The position numbers and the translations under genes were made by a program. Positions 24,061 to 33,079 of a stretch of DNA of 64,000 bases are shown one piece after another. The stretch is from contig NZ_BOPH01000142.1 of the NCBI RefSeq assembly GCF_016863655.1, forward strand, positions 1 to 64,000. Direction: 5' to 3'. The notes under the pieces are model-generated. The model was not told the origin of the DNA. It saw only the letters and a program-made list of their open reading frames with translations, and ran no database searches. The stretch is from Virgisporangium ochraceum (GTDB lineage: Bacteria > Actinomycetota > Actinomycetes > Mycobacteriales > Micromonosporaceae). Position 1 is the first letter of the stretch; every line of letters starts with the position of its first letter.

Positions 24061-26291
24061 ACCCTGTTCTCCTCGGGTACGGGGAGCAGGGACCTGATGC
24101 GGTCGAGCACCACGTCGGCGACCCGCTCCGGATCGCGTTCGGCGTCGACCACCAGGTACCGCGCCGAGTCGGCCGCCGCCAGGTCGAGGAACGCGAAGCG
24201 CACGCGTTCGTGGAACGCCAGCGACTCGCTTTCGAGCCGGTCGGCGCCGCGCCCGCGCGACTCGGCCCGCACGAGGCCCACCGACGGGTCGAGGTCGAGC
24301 AGCACGGTGAGGTCGGGCTTGAGCCCGCCGGTCGCCCAGGCCGACAGCCAGGCCACCTCGCCGACCGGCAGGGTGCGCCCGGCGCCCTGGTAGGCCAGCG
24401 ACGAGTCGACGTACCGGTCGCTCACCACGATGGCGCCCCTGGCCAGTGCCGGCCGCACGACCGTGGCGACGTGGTGCGCCCGGTCGGCCGCGTACAGCAG
24501 CGCCTCCGCCCGCGGGGCCAGCGCGTCGCCGTCGAGCAGCATCCGCCGGATCTGGGCGCCGGCCTCGGTGGCGCCGGGTTCGCGGGTCACCACCACGTCG
24601 CGCCCGGACCCGCGCAGAGCCTCGGCGAGCAGGCGCACCTGCGTCGACTTGCCGGCGCCCTCGCCGCCCTCGAACACTACGAACAGTCCGCGTGTCGCGT
24701 GCGGTTCGCCGGCGCTGAGCGGCCGGCCGCGCAGTGACCCCCAGAGGTCGGCGAGCACCGGAACACCCGGCTTGTCGTCCATCTGGCGCAGCGCCGCGAT
24801 GCCGGCGATCACCCCGAGGACACCCGCGACCAGCAGCAGGATCCGGGTGGTCGACAGGTGCAGCGTGACGAACCCGAGGTCGATCGTCGGCCGTCCACCG
24901 GCGCCGACGAGCGTGCTCGACAGCGCGATGGTGAGCATGAGCACCACCCGCACGCCGGTCTGCACCACCGCGATGGCCCGGCCGCGCATCTCGTCGTCGA
25001 CCTCCCCGCCGAGCAGCGTGGTGCCGCTCAGGAACGCCATCCCGGCACCGACGCCCACGAACAGCGTGAAGACGACCGCGAGCACCAGGTGCCAGGCGAG
25101 TCCGAGGAACACGACCGCGCCGGCGGCGAGCACGATCGACATCCCGAACCAGCGCCGGCGCGACAGGGCGCCGATCAGGCGCGGCCCGCCGACGATGCCC
25201 GACGCGAGACCGATGAACAGCATCGCGAACAGGATGAAGAACGTGGAGTCGCCGCCGTACAGCTCGCGCGCGTAGAACTGCGCGGTGCCGATGACGACGC
25301 CGCCGCCGGCGAACGCGCCGAAGATGCCGAGCACGAGACCGCGCACGAGCGGGGTGCGCCCGATGAAGCGCCAGCCGTCGACGAACTCCTTCAGCAGGCC
25401 GGGCCGGCGTTCGCGGTGCTGCGCCGACGGGCCGCCGCTGATCTCCTTGATGCCGAAGTACACGGTGCAGGCGGTGGCGAGGAACGTCAGGGCGTTGAAG
25501 TACAGGGCGATGTTCGTGGGCGCGGCCCACCCGGGGGTGTCGACCCGGCCGAGGGCCGTGGTGAGCAGCGCGAGCAGCAGGGCCGCGGCCACGGGGGTCA
25601 GGCCGTACGTGGTGGCCAGGCTGATCTGGTTCGCCGTCTCCAGGCGGGCCCGCGGGATCAGGTTGGGTACGGCGGCCTCCTTGGCCGGCGTCCACATCAT
25701 CGAGACCGACTCGATCGCGAACGTCGCGATCGCCGCCCAGCCGACGATCAGCGCCGAGTTGTCGGTGACCAGCGTCGACAGCGGGATGGTGAGGAAGAAC
25801 GCGAAGCGCAGGAGGTCGCAGACGGCCATCGTGAGGCGGCGGTCGAACCGGTCGGCGAACACGCCGGCGATCGCGCCGAACACGAGGGCCGGCAGCAGCC
25901 GCACCGCGATCACCGAGCCGAACGCGGCGCCCTTGGCGAGCGAGTCGTCGACCTGGTCGGCGGCGAACGTGGCGGTGGCGAGCAGGCCCAACCAGTCACC
26001 GAGGGCGGAAAGCCCCAGCACCACCCAGAGCCGGCGGAAGGCGCGGATGCGCAGGATCGTCTTGAGCTCGGCGATGCCGTTCAGGTGGTCCTGGTCGTCG
26101 GCCTGGCGGATCCGGCGGGTGGTCGCCTCGCTGTCGGGATCGTCCCGGATCTCAGGCTGGATCTCGGGCTGGATCTCGGGCGGCTCACCGGGCGCGAGGT
26201 GCGGCCAGTCACGACCGGTGCCTTCACCGGCCGGCTCGTCGTCGGTCCGTCCGGCGATGGCGGAACCTCCCCCCGGGGCTCGTCGCTGCAT
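24057..26291 (-). CDS. tmk: MFS transporter-thymidylate kinase fusion
   Basis: 744 residues. Residues ~1-75 are hydrophilic with PEIQ repeats; ~80-510 form a 12-helix major facilitator domain; ~530-744 are a full dTMP kinase with P-loop FEGGEGAGKST, DRYVDSSLAYQG and a LID-like arginine-rich segment. The kinase makes dTDP for DNA synthesis. Such fusions occur in Micromonosporaceae and relatives. The transporter half lacks an obvious substrate. ATG 26291 has no clear ribosome site; later starts within the hydrophilic head are possible. Confidence 0.88.
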   Translation of the reverse strand: MQRRAPGGGSAIAGRTDDEPAGEGTGRDWPHLAPGEPPEIQPEIQPEIRDDPDSEATTRRIRQADDQDHLNGIAELKTILRIRAFRRLWVVLGLSALGDWLGLLATATFAADQVDDSLAKGAAFGSVIAVRLLPALVFGAIAGVFADRFDRRLTMAVCDLLRFAFFLTIPLSTLVTDNSALIVGWAAIATFAIESVSMMWTPAKEAAVPNLIPRARLETANQISLATTYGLTPVAAALLLALLTTALGRVDTPGWAAPTNIALYFNALTFLATACTVYFGIKEISGGPSAQHRERRPGLLKEFVDGWRFIGRTPLVRGLVLGIFGAFAGGGVVIGTAQFYARELYGGDSTFFILFAMLFIGLASGIVGGPRLIGALSRRRWFGMSIVLAAGAVVFLGLAWHLVLAVVFTLFVGVGAGMAFLSGTTLLGGEVDDEMRGRAIAVVQTGVRVVLMLTIALSSTLVGAGGRPTIDLGFVTLHLSTTRILLLVAGVLGVIAGIAALRQMDDKPGVPVLADLWGSLRGRPLSAGEPHATRGLFVVFEGGEGAGKSTQVRLLAEALRGSGRDVVVTREPGATEAGAQIRRMLLDGDALAPRAEALLYAADRAHHVATVVRPALARGAIVVSDRYVDSSLAYQGAGRTLPVGEVAWLSAWATGGLKPDLTVLLDLDPSVGLVRAESRGRGADRLESESLAFHERVRFAFLDLAAADSARYLVVDAERDPERVADVVLDRIRSLLPVPEENRV

Positions 26292-26321
26292 ACTAGCGCC
26301 GGCGCCGGATACGGTGCTCGC

Positions 26322-27527
26322 ATGCCGTCCCCCGCCCTGACGCGCGACCGGTTCGACCGGGCGACCGCCGACCTGCCCGGTCCGGTCGCGATCGTCGATC
26401 TCGAGGCGTTCGACGCGAACGCCGACGCGCTGGCGGCGCTGGCCGCTCCCGCCGGAAAGCCGCTGCGCCTGGCGAGCAAGTCGGTCCGCTGCCGCGCGGC
26501 GCTGGAGCGGGTGCTGTCCCGCCCCGGCTGGGAGGGCGTCCTCGCCTTCACCCTTCCGGAGGCGTTGTGGCTGGTCAGCGACGGCGTCACCGATGACGCG
26601 GTGGTCGGCTACCCCACGGTCGACCGCGTCGCGCTCGAGGCGCTCGCGGCCGATGAGGCCGCCTGCGCCAAGGTCACGATCATGGTGGACCACGAGGAGC
26701 AGCTCGATCTCGTCGACTCCGTCGTGCCGCCGGGTGCCCGTCCCCCGATCCGGGTGTGCCTGGACCTCGACGCCTCCTGGAAGCCGGCCGGCCTGCACAT
26801 CGGGGTGCGCCGGTCGCCCGTGCACGCCGCCACCGCCGCCGGCGACCTGGCTGCCGCCGTCGCCAAGCGGGAGGGTTTCACGCTCGTCGGCCTGATGTCC
26901 TACGAGGCGCAGATCGCCGGTCTGGGTGACCGGCCGGCCGGGCAGCCGCTACGCGCGGTGGCGATCCGGGCGGTCCAGCGCCGGTCGTGGGCCGAGCTGG
27001 TCGAGCGCCGGGGCGCCGCCGTGGCCGCGGTCCGCGCGCATGCGGACCTCGAGTTCGTCAACGGCGGCGGGACCGGCAGCGTCGCGGCCTCCGCGGCCGA
27101 CCCGGCGCTGACGGAGGTGGCCGCCGGGTCCGGTCTCTACGGTCCGACCCTGTTCGACGCCTACCGCGCGTGGCGGCCGCGACCGGCGGCCTTCTTCGGG
27201 CTCGACGTGGTGCGCAAGCCCACGCCCGACCTCGCGACCGTGCTCGGCGGCGGCTGGGTCGCCTCCGGACAGGCCGGTCCGACCCGGCTGCCCCGGCCGG
27301 TGCTGCCGCCCGGGTTGCGGCTGATCGGCCAGGAGGGTGCGGGCGAGGTGCAGACCCCGCTGGTCGGGCCGGGTGCCCGCTCGTTGAGGGTCGGTGACCG
27401 GGTCTGGTTCCGGCACGCGAAGGCCGGCGAACTTTGCGAACACGTAAATGCTCTTCACGCGGTCTCCGGCGCCGACGTGGTGGACCGGTGGCCCACGTAC
27501 CGCGGCGAGGGCCGGGCGTTTCTGTGA
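26322..27527 (+). CDS. PLP-dependent D-threonine aldolase/alanine racemase-fold enzyme
   Basis: 401 residues. An N-terminal TIM-barrel segment carries LASKSVR, whose Lys is the likely Schiff base to pyridoxal phosphate, and a C-terminal beta domain contains HAKAGELCEHVN, the metal-binding His/Cys motif of D-threonine aldolases. The family is often annotated amino acid deaminase/aldolase; the true substrate is uncertain. ATG start, 30 bp from the divergent tmk fusion start. The methyltransferase gene follows within 13 bp. Confidence 0.8.
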   Translation: MPSPALTRDRFDRATADLPGPVAIVDLEAFDANADALAALAAPAGKPLRLASKSVRCRAALERVLSRPGWEGVLAFTLPEALWLVSDGVTDDAVVGYPTVDRVALEALAADEAACAKVTIMVDHEEQLDLVDSVVPPGARPPIRVCLDLDASWKPAGLHIGVRRSPVHAATAAGDLAAAVAKREGFTLVGLMSYEAQIAGLGDRPAGQPLRAVAIRAVQRRSWAELVERRGAAVAAVRAHADLEFVNGGGTGSVAASAADPALTEVAAGSGLYGPTLFDAYRAWRPRPAAFFGLDVVRKPTPDLATVLGGGWVASGQAGPTRLPRPVLPPGLRLIGQEGAGEVQTPLVGPGARSLRVGDRVWFRHAKAGELCEHVNALHAVSGADVVDRWPTYRGEGRAFL

Positions 27528-27540
27528 GGAGTGGTTGCCG

Positions 27541-28539
27541 GTGCGCTGGGGTGCGGCCATGGAGAAGGCCCTGTACGGGGAGGACGGCTTCTTCACCCGT
27601 CCGGGTCCGGGTCCGGCGGGGCACTTCCGCACGAGCGTGCACGCGTCGCCGTTGTTCGCGGGCGCGCTCGCGCGGCTGATCGTCCGGCTCGACGAGGCGT
27701 TGGGCCGCCCCGCGACGTTCGACGTGGTCGACGTGGGTGCGGGCCGGGCGGAGCTCCTCACCGCCCTGCCCGCGCTCCTACCGTCGGACCTGCGGGAGCG
27801 GCTGCGGCGGACGGCCGTGGAGGTCGGGCCGCGCCCGGTGGGTCTCGACCCGGAGATCTCGTGGGTCGCGTCCGCCCCGTCCGGCGCCGTCGGGCTGCTG
27901 GTCGCCACCGAGTGGCTCGACAACGTGCCGGTCGACGTCGCGGTCGGCGAGGCTCCGCGGTACCTGCACGTCAGCGGCCGGCCCGGCATGCCGGTGTCGC
28001 GCGCCGACGAGCGCTGGTTGCGGGAGTGGTGGCCGCATCCGGGGGTGGCCGGCGCCCGCGCCGAGATCGGGCGGCTGCGCGACGAGGCGTGGGCGGGTGC
28101 GGTCGGGTCCGTCTCCCGTGGGCTCGCCGTGGCCGTCGACTACGGGCATCTGCGCGATGCGCGTCCCGTATTCGGTTCGCTCGCCGGATACCGCGACGGG
28201 CGCCGGGTCGACCCGGTGCCCGACGGCTCCTGCGACGTCAGCGCCTACGTGGCGATGGACGCGGTCGCCGCCGCGGGCGCGGTGGTCGCGGGAGTCACGC
28301 CCGCGGTCGTCTCTCAGCGGACCGCGTTGCGCGCGCTCGGCGTCCATGGGCGGCGACCGCCGCACAGCCAGGCCCACGACGACCCGGTGGGGTACGTGCA
28401 CGCGCTCGCCCTGTCCTCGGCGGCGGCCGAGCTGACCGATCCGGAGGGGTTGGGCGGGCACTGGTGGGTCCTTCAGCCACGCGATCTGGATCCGTTGGTA
28501 TGCCAGTCGGTCATACCTGCGGTATTCTCATCGACATGA
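27541..28539 (+). CDS. MidA/NDUFAF7-family methyltransferase
   Basis: 332 residues. The opening WGAAMEKALYGEDGFF and VVDVGAGRAELL (SAM motif I, about residue 62) fit the DUF185/MidA family of protein-arginine methyltransferases; EWLDNVPVDV is a later conserved motif. In mitochondria NDUFAF7 methylates the NuoD homologue NDUFS2 during complex I assembly, and a nuoD gene lies just downstream here. GTG at 27541 has GAGGAG nine bases upstream; the longer frame from 27448 lies inside the aldolase gene. ATGA overlap with the antitoxin gene. Confidence 0.8.
   Translation: MRWGAAMEKALYGEDGFFTRPGPGPAGHFRTSVHASPLFAGALARLIVRLDEALGRPATFDVVDVGAGRAELLTALPALLPSDLRERLRRTAVEVGPRPVGLDPEISWVASAPSGAVGLLVATEWLDNVPVDVAVGEAPRYLHVSGRPGMPVSRADERWLREWWPHPGVAGARAEIGRLRDEAWAGAVGSVSRGLAVAVDYGHLRDARPVFGSLAGYRDGRRVDPVPDGSCDVSAYVAMDAVAAAGAVVAGVTPAVVSQRTALRALGVHGRRPPHSQAHDDPVGYVHALALSSAAAELTDPEGLGGHWWVLQPRDLDPLVCQSVIPAVFSST
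28496..28528 (+). promoter_or_regulatory. Candidate operator/promoter of the toxin-antitoxin pair
   Basis: Inside the 3' end of the methyltransferase gene, GGTAT (28498-28502), ATACC (28513-28517) and GGTAT (28521-28525) form an inverted/direct repeat just upstream of the antitoxin ATG; a TATTCT hexamer follows. Ribbon-helix-helix antitoxins normally bind such repeats to autoregulate. Suggestive only. Confidence 0.35.
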
Positions 28540-28775
28540 CCGCCAAGGTGACCATCTCGTTCACCGACCAGACCATCACCGATGCCCGCACGCTGGCCGA
28601 GCGCGACGGCGTTTCGCTGTCGGCATGGATCGACCGCGCCGCCCGTGAGCGCGCGCTGCGTGAGATCTTCGCCGCCCACGCCGCGGCGGTGCGACGCGCC
28701 GGGCTCGACGACGAGGCGTTGGCGCTGGCCGACGAGGAGGAGTACGCCCGGGTCGGCGTGGAGCTGGGTAGGTGA
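28536..28775 (+). CDS. Ribbon-helix-helix-like antitoxin
   Basis: 79 residues. The first ~45 residues fit a ribbon-helix-helix DNA-binding domain (short strand VTISF followed by two helices, with SLSAWIDRAARER). The acidic C-terminal tail would neutralise the toxin. It starts in an ATGA overlap with the methyltransferase gene and ends in a GTGA overlap with the toxin gene, the usual order of antitoxin then toxin. Confidence 0.75.
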   Translation: MTAKVTISFTDQTITDARTLAERDGVSLSAWIDRAARERALREIFAAHAAAVRRAGLDDEALALADEEEYARVGVELGR

Positions 28776-29062
28776 GGCGGGGCGAGGTCTGGGTCATCCG
28801 GGGCGCCCGCGAACGGCTGGGGCTGGTCATCAGCTCCGACATCTTCAACGAGACCGAGGTGCCGGTCGTCATCGTCGCCGAGGTCACCGACCGGGCCGAG
28901 CTGCGCGACTCGCCGCTGTCGGTGGGCCTGGGCGACTTCGTGGTGATGCCCGACCGGTTGTCGTCGCCGTTGAAGCGCTGGTTCGTCGAGCGGGTCGAGG
29001 TCGCCGACACCGACACGATGCACCGGGTGTCGCGCGCGCTACGCATCCTGCAGGATCTGTGA
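28772..29062 (+). CDS. MazF/PemK-like toxin
   Basis: 96 residues. MRRGEVWVI at the start, VISSD, and VVIVAEVTD match the SH3-like fold of MazF/PemK/CcdB toxins; most MazF enzymes are mRNA-cleaving ribonucleases. GTG start overlapping the antitoxin stop. One base separates its stop from the nuoD start, so toxin mRNA and nuoD are probably on one transcript. Confidence 0.75.
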   Translation: MRRGEVWVIRGARERLGLVISSDIFNETEVPVVIVAEVTDRAELRDSPLSVGLGDFVVMPDRLSSPLKRWFVERVEVADTDTMHRVSRALRILQDL

Positions 29063-29063
29063 C

Positions 29064-30227
29064 GTGGAATCTCCCGTCGCCTCGGTCGGCGACAAATCAA
29101 CGGTCGTCGTCGGCACGGGTGCCGGCCTGGAAACGGCCGACATGGTGCTCAACATCGGTCCGCAGCACCCGTCCACCCACGGGGTCCTCCGCCTGAAGCT
29201 GGTGCTCGACGGCGAGCGGGTGAAGAGTTGCGAGCCGGTGGTCGGCTACATGCACCGTGGCGCCGAGAAGCTCTTCGAGGCGCGCGACTACCGCCAGATC
29301 ATCGTGCTGGCCAACCGCCACGACTGGCTCTCGGCGTTCAACAACGAGCTCGGCGTGGTGCTGGCCGTCGAACGGCTGATGGGCATGGAGGTCCCGGAGC
29401 GGGCGGTCTGGTTGCGGACCGCGCTGGCCGAGCTGAACCGGGTGCTCAACCACCTCATGTTCCTGGGCTCGTACCCCCTGGAGATCGGCGCGATCACGCC
29501 GGTCTTCTACGCGTTCCGCGAGCGCGAGACCATCCAGGCGGTGCTGGAGGAGGCCTCCGGCGGCCGCATGCACTACATGTACAACCGGGTCGGTGGCCTG
29601 AAGGAGGAGGTGCCCGCCGGCTGGACCGGGCGGGCCCGCGCCGCGATCGCCGACGTCCAGCGCAGGCTGCCCGACCTCGACAAGCTGATCCGCCGCAACG
29701 AGATCTTCCTCGCCCGCACCGTGGGCGTGGGCGTCCTGTCGGCCGAGGACGCGGCCGCGTTCGGTGCGTCGGGTCCGGTGGGACGCGCGTCCGGTCTCGA
29801 TCTGGACCTTCGCCGCGACGAGCCTTACCTGGCGTACGGGGAGCTGGACGTGCCCGTGGTGACCCGCACCACCGGCGACTGCCATGCCCGGTTCGAGGTG
29901 CTGCTCGACCAGGTCTACGTGTCGCTGGACCTGGCCCTGCAGTGCCTGAACCGGGTCGATCAGCTGACCGGCCCGGTGAACGTGCGGCTGCCGAAGGTGG
30001 TGAAGGCCCCCGAGGGCCACACCTACGCCTGGACCGAGAACCCGCTGGGCATCAACGGCTACTACCTGGTCTCCCACGGCGACCGGACGCCGTGGCGGCT
30101 GAAGCTGCGCACGGCGTCCTACTCCAACGTGCAGGCCCTGACGAAGCTGATCCCCGGATGCCTGGTGCCCGACCTGATAGCGATCCTCGGCTCGATGTTC
30201 TTCGTGGTCGGCGACATCGACAAGTAG
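29064..30227 (+). CDS. nuoD: NADH-quinone oxidoreductase subunit D, orphan copy
   Basis: 387 residues, close to the family length. The 49-kDa-subunit hallmarks are seen: IGPQHPSTHGVLR (about 31-43), GYMHRGAEKL (61-70), RHDWLSAF and a C-terminal DLIAILGS. This subunit lines the quinone site of complex I. The Arg of the HRG motif (residue 65) is in the region methylated in mitochondria. No other nuo gene is in the window, so it is either a paralogue or displaced. GTG start, one base after the toxin stop. Confidence 0.93.
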   Translation: MESPVASVGDKSTVVVGTGAGLETADMVLNIGPQHPSTHGVLRLKLVLDGERVKSCEPVVGYMHRGAEKLFEARDYRQIIVLANRHDWLSAFNNELGVVLAVERLMGMEVPERAVWLRTALAELNRVLNHLMFLGSYPLEIGAITPVFYAFRERETIQAVLEEASGGRMHYMYNRVGGLKEEVPAGWTGRARAAIADVQRRLPDLDKLIRRNEIFLARTVGVGVLSAEDAAAFGASGPVGRASGLDLDLRRDEPYLAYGELDVPVVTRTTGDCHARFEVLLDQVYVSLDLALQCLNRVDQLTGPVNVRLPKVVKAPEGHTYAWTENPLGINGYYLVSHGDRTPWRLKLRTASYSNVQALTKLIPGCLVPDLIAILGSMFFVVGDIDK

Positions 30228-30228
30228 G

Positions 30229-32943
30229 TCACCGCCCGGCGCGGCGCCCGGTGGGCTCCTCGTCGTCGTACCGCTGGTAGCGGTTGGGGTCGAAGCCGCC
30301 GTCGTACCGTTCGCGGGTGGGCAGGCGTCCTGTTCCGCTTCCGTTGGCCTGGTCGTACTCCTGGCCGCCGTTGGCCTGGCCGTACTCGGTGCCTTGGCCG
30401 TACTCGGTGCCAGCCGCGTTCACCGGACGGCCGTACTCCGCACCGCTGGTGGGCCGGTTGTTCTCCGGTCCCGCCGGACGCCCGTACTCCCCGCCCCGGG
30501 GCCGGCCGTACTCGCCACCACCCGCCGGACGCCCGTACTCGGTACCGCCCGCTGGCCTGCCGTACTCGACACCGGGCCGCTCCACGTCGGCGGGCCGCCC
30601 GTACTCGACCCCGGCAGCCGGCCGCTCGACCTCCGCCGGCCGCCCGTACTCGGCACCCCCGGGCCGCTCCACCTCGGGAGGCCGCCCGTACTCGGCCCCA
30701 CCGACCGGACGGCCGTACTCGACGCCGCCCACGGGCCGCCCGTATTCGCCGCCGGCATAATCGCCCCCGGCGGCCGGACGCCCGTACTCGCCACCCGCCG
30801 GCCGGCCATACTCCCCGCCCCCAGCGGGCCGCCCATACTCCTCGCCCCCGGCCTGGCGGCCGTACTCCTCGCCACCGGCGGGACGGCCGTACTCCTCGCC
30901 ACCGGCGGGACGGCCGTACTCGTTGCCCCCGGCCGCCGCCCGGCCGTACTGCGTGCCGCGGTACTCGCCCGGCTGACCCCGCACAACCTGCTCGTCGTCG
31001 CCGTGTACCGGCTCGCCCCCGTGCACCGGCTCGGCCACGCGACCGGTGTCAGCCTCGTACCCCGCCTCCGGCCCCGGGGCAGGGTCGTTGCCCCAGCCGT
31101 CGTTGCTCGCCCGCGCCTGCTCCGTCTCGGCCCGCAGATCGGACCAGTACTGCGCATCGTCGTCATCGAAGTCGTCACGCCGCCGGCGGCCACTGGGTGA
31201 GTCCCCGCCGCCCCGCCTCCCGACGGGCTGCTCCGCGTCGAACCGCCCCCCGGGCCCACCCGGTGCGCCGGGAACGCCGGGCTGCTCGTCGCGGGTCTGC
31301 CAGCCGCCCGAGGGCTCCTCCCGCCGCGGGTCGCCGGCCTGCCACGCACCCGCCGGCTCCTCCCGGCGCGGGTCGCCGGCCTGCCAGCCGCCCGTCGGCT
31401 CGTCCCGGCGCGGGTCGCCGGCCTGCCAGCCGCCCGTCGGCTCCTCGCGGGGGCCACGGCCGGGCGGGCGCATGTCCGGGCCGGGCTGTCCATGCCTGCC
31501 CGTCGGCGCGTCGTCGCCACGGCGCTGGCCGGGAACCGCCGGACCACCCATCGGCGGCGGCCCGCCGTACACCGAGCCGGTGGGCTCGGTGTCCACGTTC
31601 GCGTTGCGTCGGTTCGGGGCCGCCGCCGGCTCCCCCCGCCGGTAGACGCCGCCCGCACCGCCCGCCATGCCGGGGCCGCCGGGTACCGGAACTCCTCCGC
31701 CCATGCTGGGGCCGCCCGAGACGGGAGCGCCTCCGGCCACGCCAGGTGCGGCAGGGCCGCCCGCCATACCGGGCCCCCCGGGGCCGCCCATGCCAGGCCC
31801 ACCCATGCCAGGCCCACCCATGCCAGGCCCACCGGGGCCGCCGGGGCCGGCCATGCCGGGACCACCGGGGCCCACCATGCCGGGACCACCCATACCGGGC
31901 CCGCCAGGGCCACCCATGCCAGGGCCACCCATGCCGGGGCGAGCCACGTCAGGCCCACCCGCCATGCCAGGACCGCCGGCCATGCCAGGACCGCCGGCCA
32001 TGCCAGGACCGCCGGCCATGCCGGGACCGCCCGTGCCGGCCATGCCGGGACCGCCCGGTCCGGGTACACCGCCCGCCATGCCGGGTCCACCGGGAACTGG
32101 CACTCCGCCCGTCATCCCGGGGGCGCCGGAGACCGGGGCACTCCCGGCCATGCCCGGCCCACCGGGCACCGGCACGCCACCCACCATCCCGGGACCGCCG
32201 CCCGGCCCGGCGGGGCCACCCGCCATACCCGGCACCGGAACGGCACCCGTGGCACCGGGGCCACCCGCCATATGGGGACCGGCGCCAGCCGGCACCGACG
32301 CGCTGCCGGCCATCCCGCGCCCCGGGCCGCCCGGCCCCCCGGCACCGCCCGCAAGACCAGGGCCGCCCGCGAGACCAGGGCCACCCGCGAGACCAGGGCC
32401 ACCAGCAAGACCGGGGCCGCCCGCCAGAGCAGGACCGCCCGCAACGCCAGGACCGCCACCCATGCCAGGACCGCCCGCGAGACCAGGGCCAAGACCAGGG
32501 CCAGAGCCACCCGCCGCGGCACCCACGCCCGCGGGAGCGGCGAGATGGTTGCGCTCGACGTGGCTGCGCAGCACCTCGATCTGACCCCGTAGCGCCTCGA
32601 CCGTGTCGGCCAGGCCCCCGATCTGCTCGGCGAGCACCCGGTGGGTCTGCTTCGCCGCGTGGGTGATGTCGCCGCGCACGTCTGAGCGCAGCGCCTCGAT
32701 CTCGTCGCCGACGTAGGCCTCGACGTTGCCACCGGCGCGGCCGCCGCCACCCGTTCGGGTGAGGGCCTGCGAGACCCCGAAGAGTGCGGCCGCGATCACC
32801 ACCAGCAGACCACCGACCCGCAGCAGCAGACCACCGCCGCCCGCGAGAATCAGCAGGCCGGCCAGGGCGGCAAGCCCAATGGCCACGAACTGCAGGATCG
32901 TTGGTGCCTGCGACGTGCGCCTATACGGATCCTCGGCCGACAT
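30229..32943 (-). CDS. Repetitive membrane-anchored protein (collagen-like and EYGRP repeats)
   Basis: 904 residues. Two membrane helices lie near residues 18-62; a charged helical region at ~75-140 (EALRSDVRGD, ADTVEALRGQ) may be a coiled coil. Residues ~145-430 are Gly-Pro-Met collagen-like repeats (GGPGMA units). Four copies of GGWQAGDPRREEP occur near 505-560, and about twenty EYGRPAGG units fill ~680-870. Low complexity makes the length sensitive to repeat slippage and assembly error. ATG start; two bases from the convergent nuoD stop. Function unknown. Confidence 0.7.
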   Translation of the reverse strand: MSAEDPYRRTSQAPTILQFVAIGLAALAGLLILAGGGGLLLRVGGLLVVIAAALFGVSQALTRTGGGGRAGGNVEAYVGDEIEALRSDVRGDITHAAKQTHRVLAEQIGGLADTVEALRGQIEVLRSHVERNHLAAPAGVGAAAGGSGPGLGPGLAGGPGMGGGPGVAGGPALAGGPGLAGGPGLAGGPGLAGGPGLAGGAGGPGGPGRGMAGSASVPAGAGPHMAGGPGATGAVPVPGMAGGPAGPGGGPGMVGGVPVPGGPGMAGSAPVSGAPGMTGGVPVPGGPGMAGGVPGPGGPGMAGTGGPGMAGGPGMAGGPGMAGGPGMAGGPDVARPGMGGPGMGGPGGPGMGGPGMVGPGGPGMAGPGGPGGPGMGGPGMGGPGMGGPGGPGMAGGPAAPGVAGGAPVSGGPSMGGGVPVPGGPGMAGGAGGVYRRGEPAAAPNRRNANVDTEPTGSVYGGPPPMGGPAVPGQRRGDDAPTGRHGQPGPDMRPPGRGPREEPTGGWQAGDPRRDEPTGGWQAGDPRREEPAGAWQAGDPRREEPSGGWQTRDEQPGVPGAPGGPGGRFDAEQPVGRRGGGDSPSGRRRRDDFDDDDAQYWSDLRAETEQARASNDGWGNDPAPGPEAGYEADTGRVAEPVHGGEPVHGDDEQVVRGQPGEYRGTQYGRAAAGGNEYGRPAGGEEYGRPAGGEEYGRQAGGEEYGRPAGGGEYGRPAGGEYGRPAAGGDYAGGEYGRPVGGVEYGRPVGGAEYGRPPEVERPGGAEYGRPAEVERPAAGVEYGRPADVERPGVEYGRPAGGTEYGRPAGGGEYGRPRGGEYGRPAGPENNRPTSGAEYGRPVNAAGTEYGQGTEYGQANGGQEYDQANGSGTGRLPTRERYDGGFDPNRYQRYDDEEPTGRRAGR

Positions 32944-33018
32944 AGCCGCATACCCTACCCACCGGGGTCTAGGGCTGCCACGCCCGGCGTGTGGGCGTAA
33001 CGAACATCTAACGAACGG

Positions 33019-33050
33019 CGATCGGCCGGGGCGAATGCCCCGGCCGATCG
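33019..33050 (-). terminator. Intrinsic-type hairpin after the ABC binding-protein gene
   Basis: A perfect 14-bp stem with arms CGATCGGCCGGGGC and its complement around a GAAT (minus strand ATTC) tetraloop, about 30 bp downstream of the binding-protein stop. There is no T tract, as is usual for actinobacterial hairpin terminators. Confidence 0.7.
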
Positions 33051-33079
33051 GTCGTGAAGGAGAGTCGTGAAGGAGAATC

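Noticed and set aside
24858..26321. Long plus-strand open frame antisense to the MFS-tmk gene running into the aldolase gene.
   Set aside because: Composition is an antisense artefact (Arg/Glu/Asp/Gln-rich); the real aldolase start is ATG 26322.
31492..32592. Plus-strand open frames opposite the collagen-like protein.
   Set aside because: Produced by repetitive GC-rich DNA open in several frames. The minus-strand frame alone has membrane helices, a full-length reading and a sensible start.
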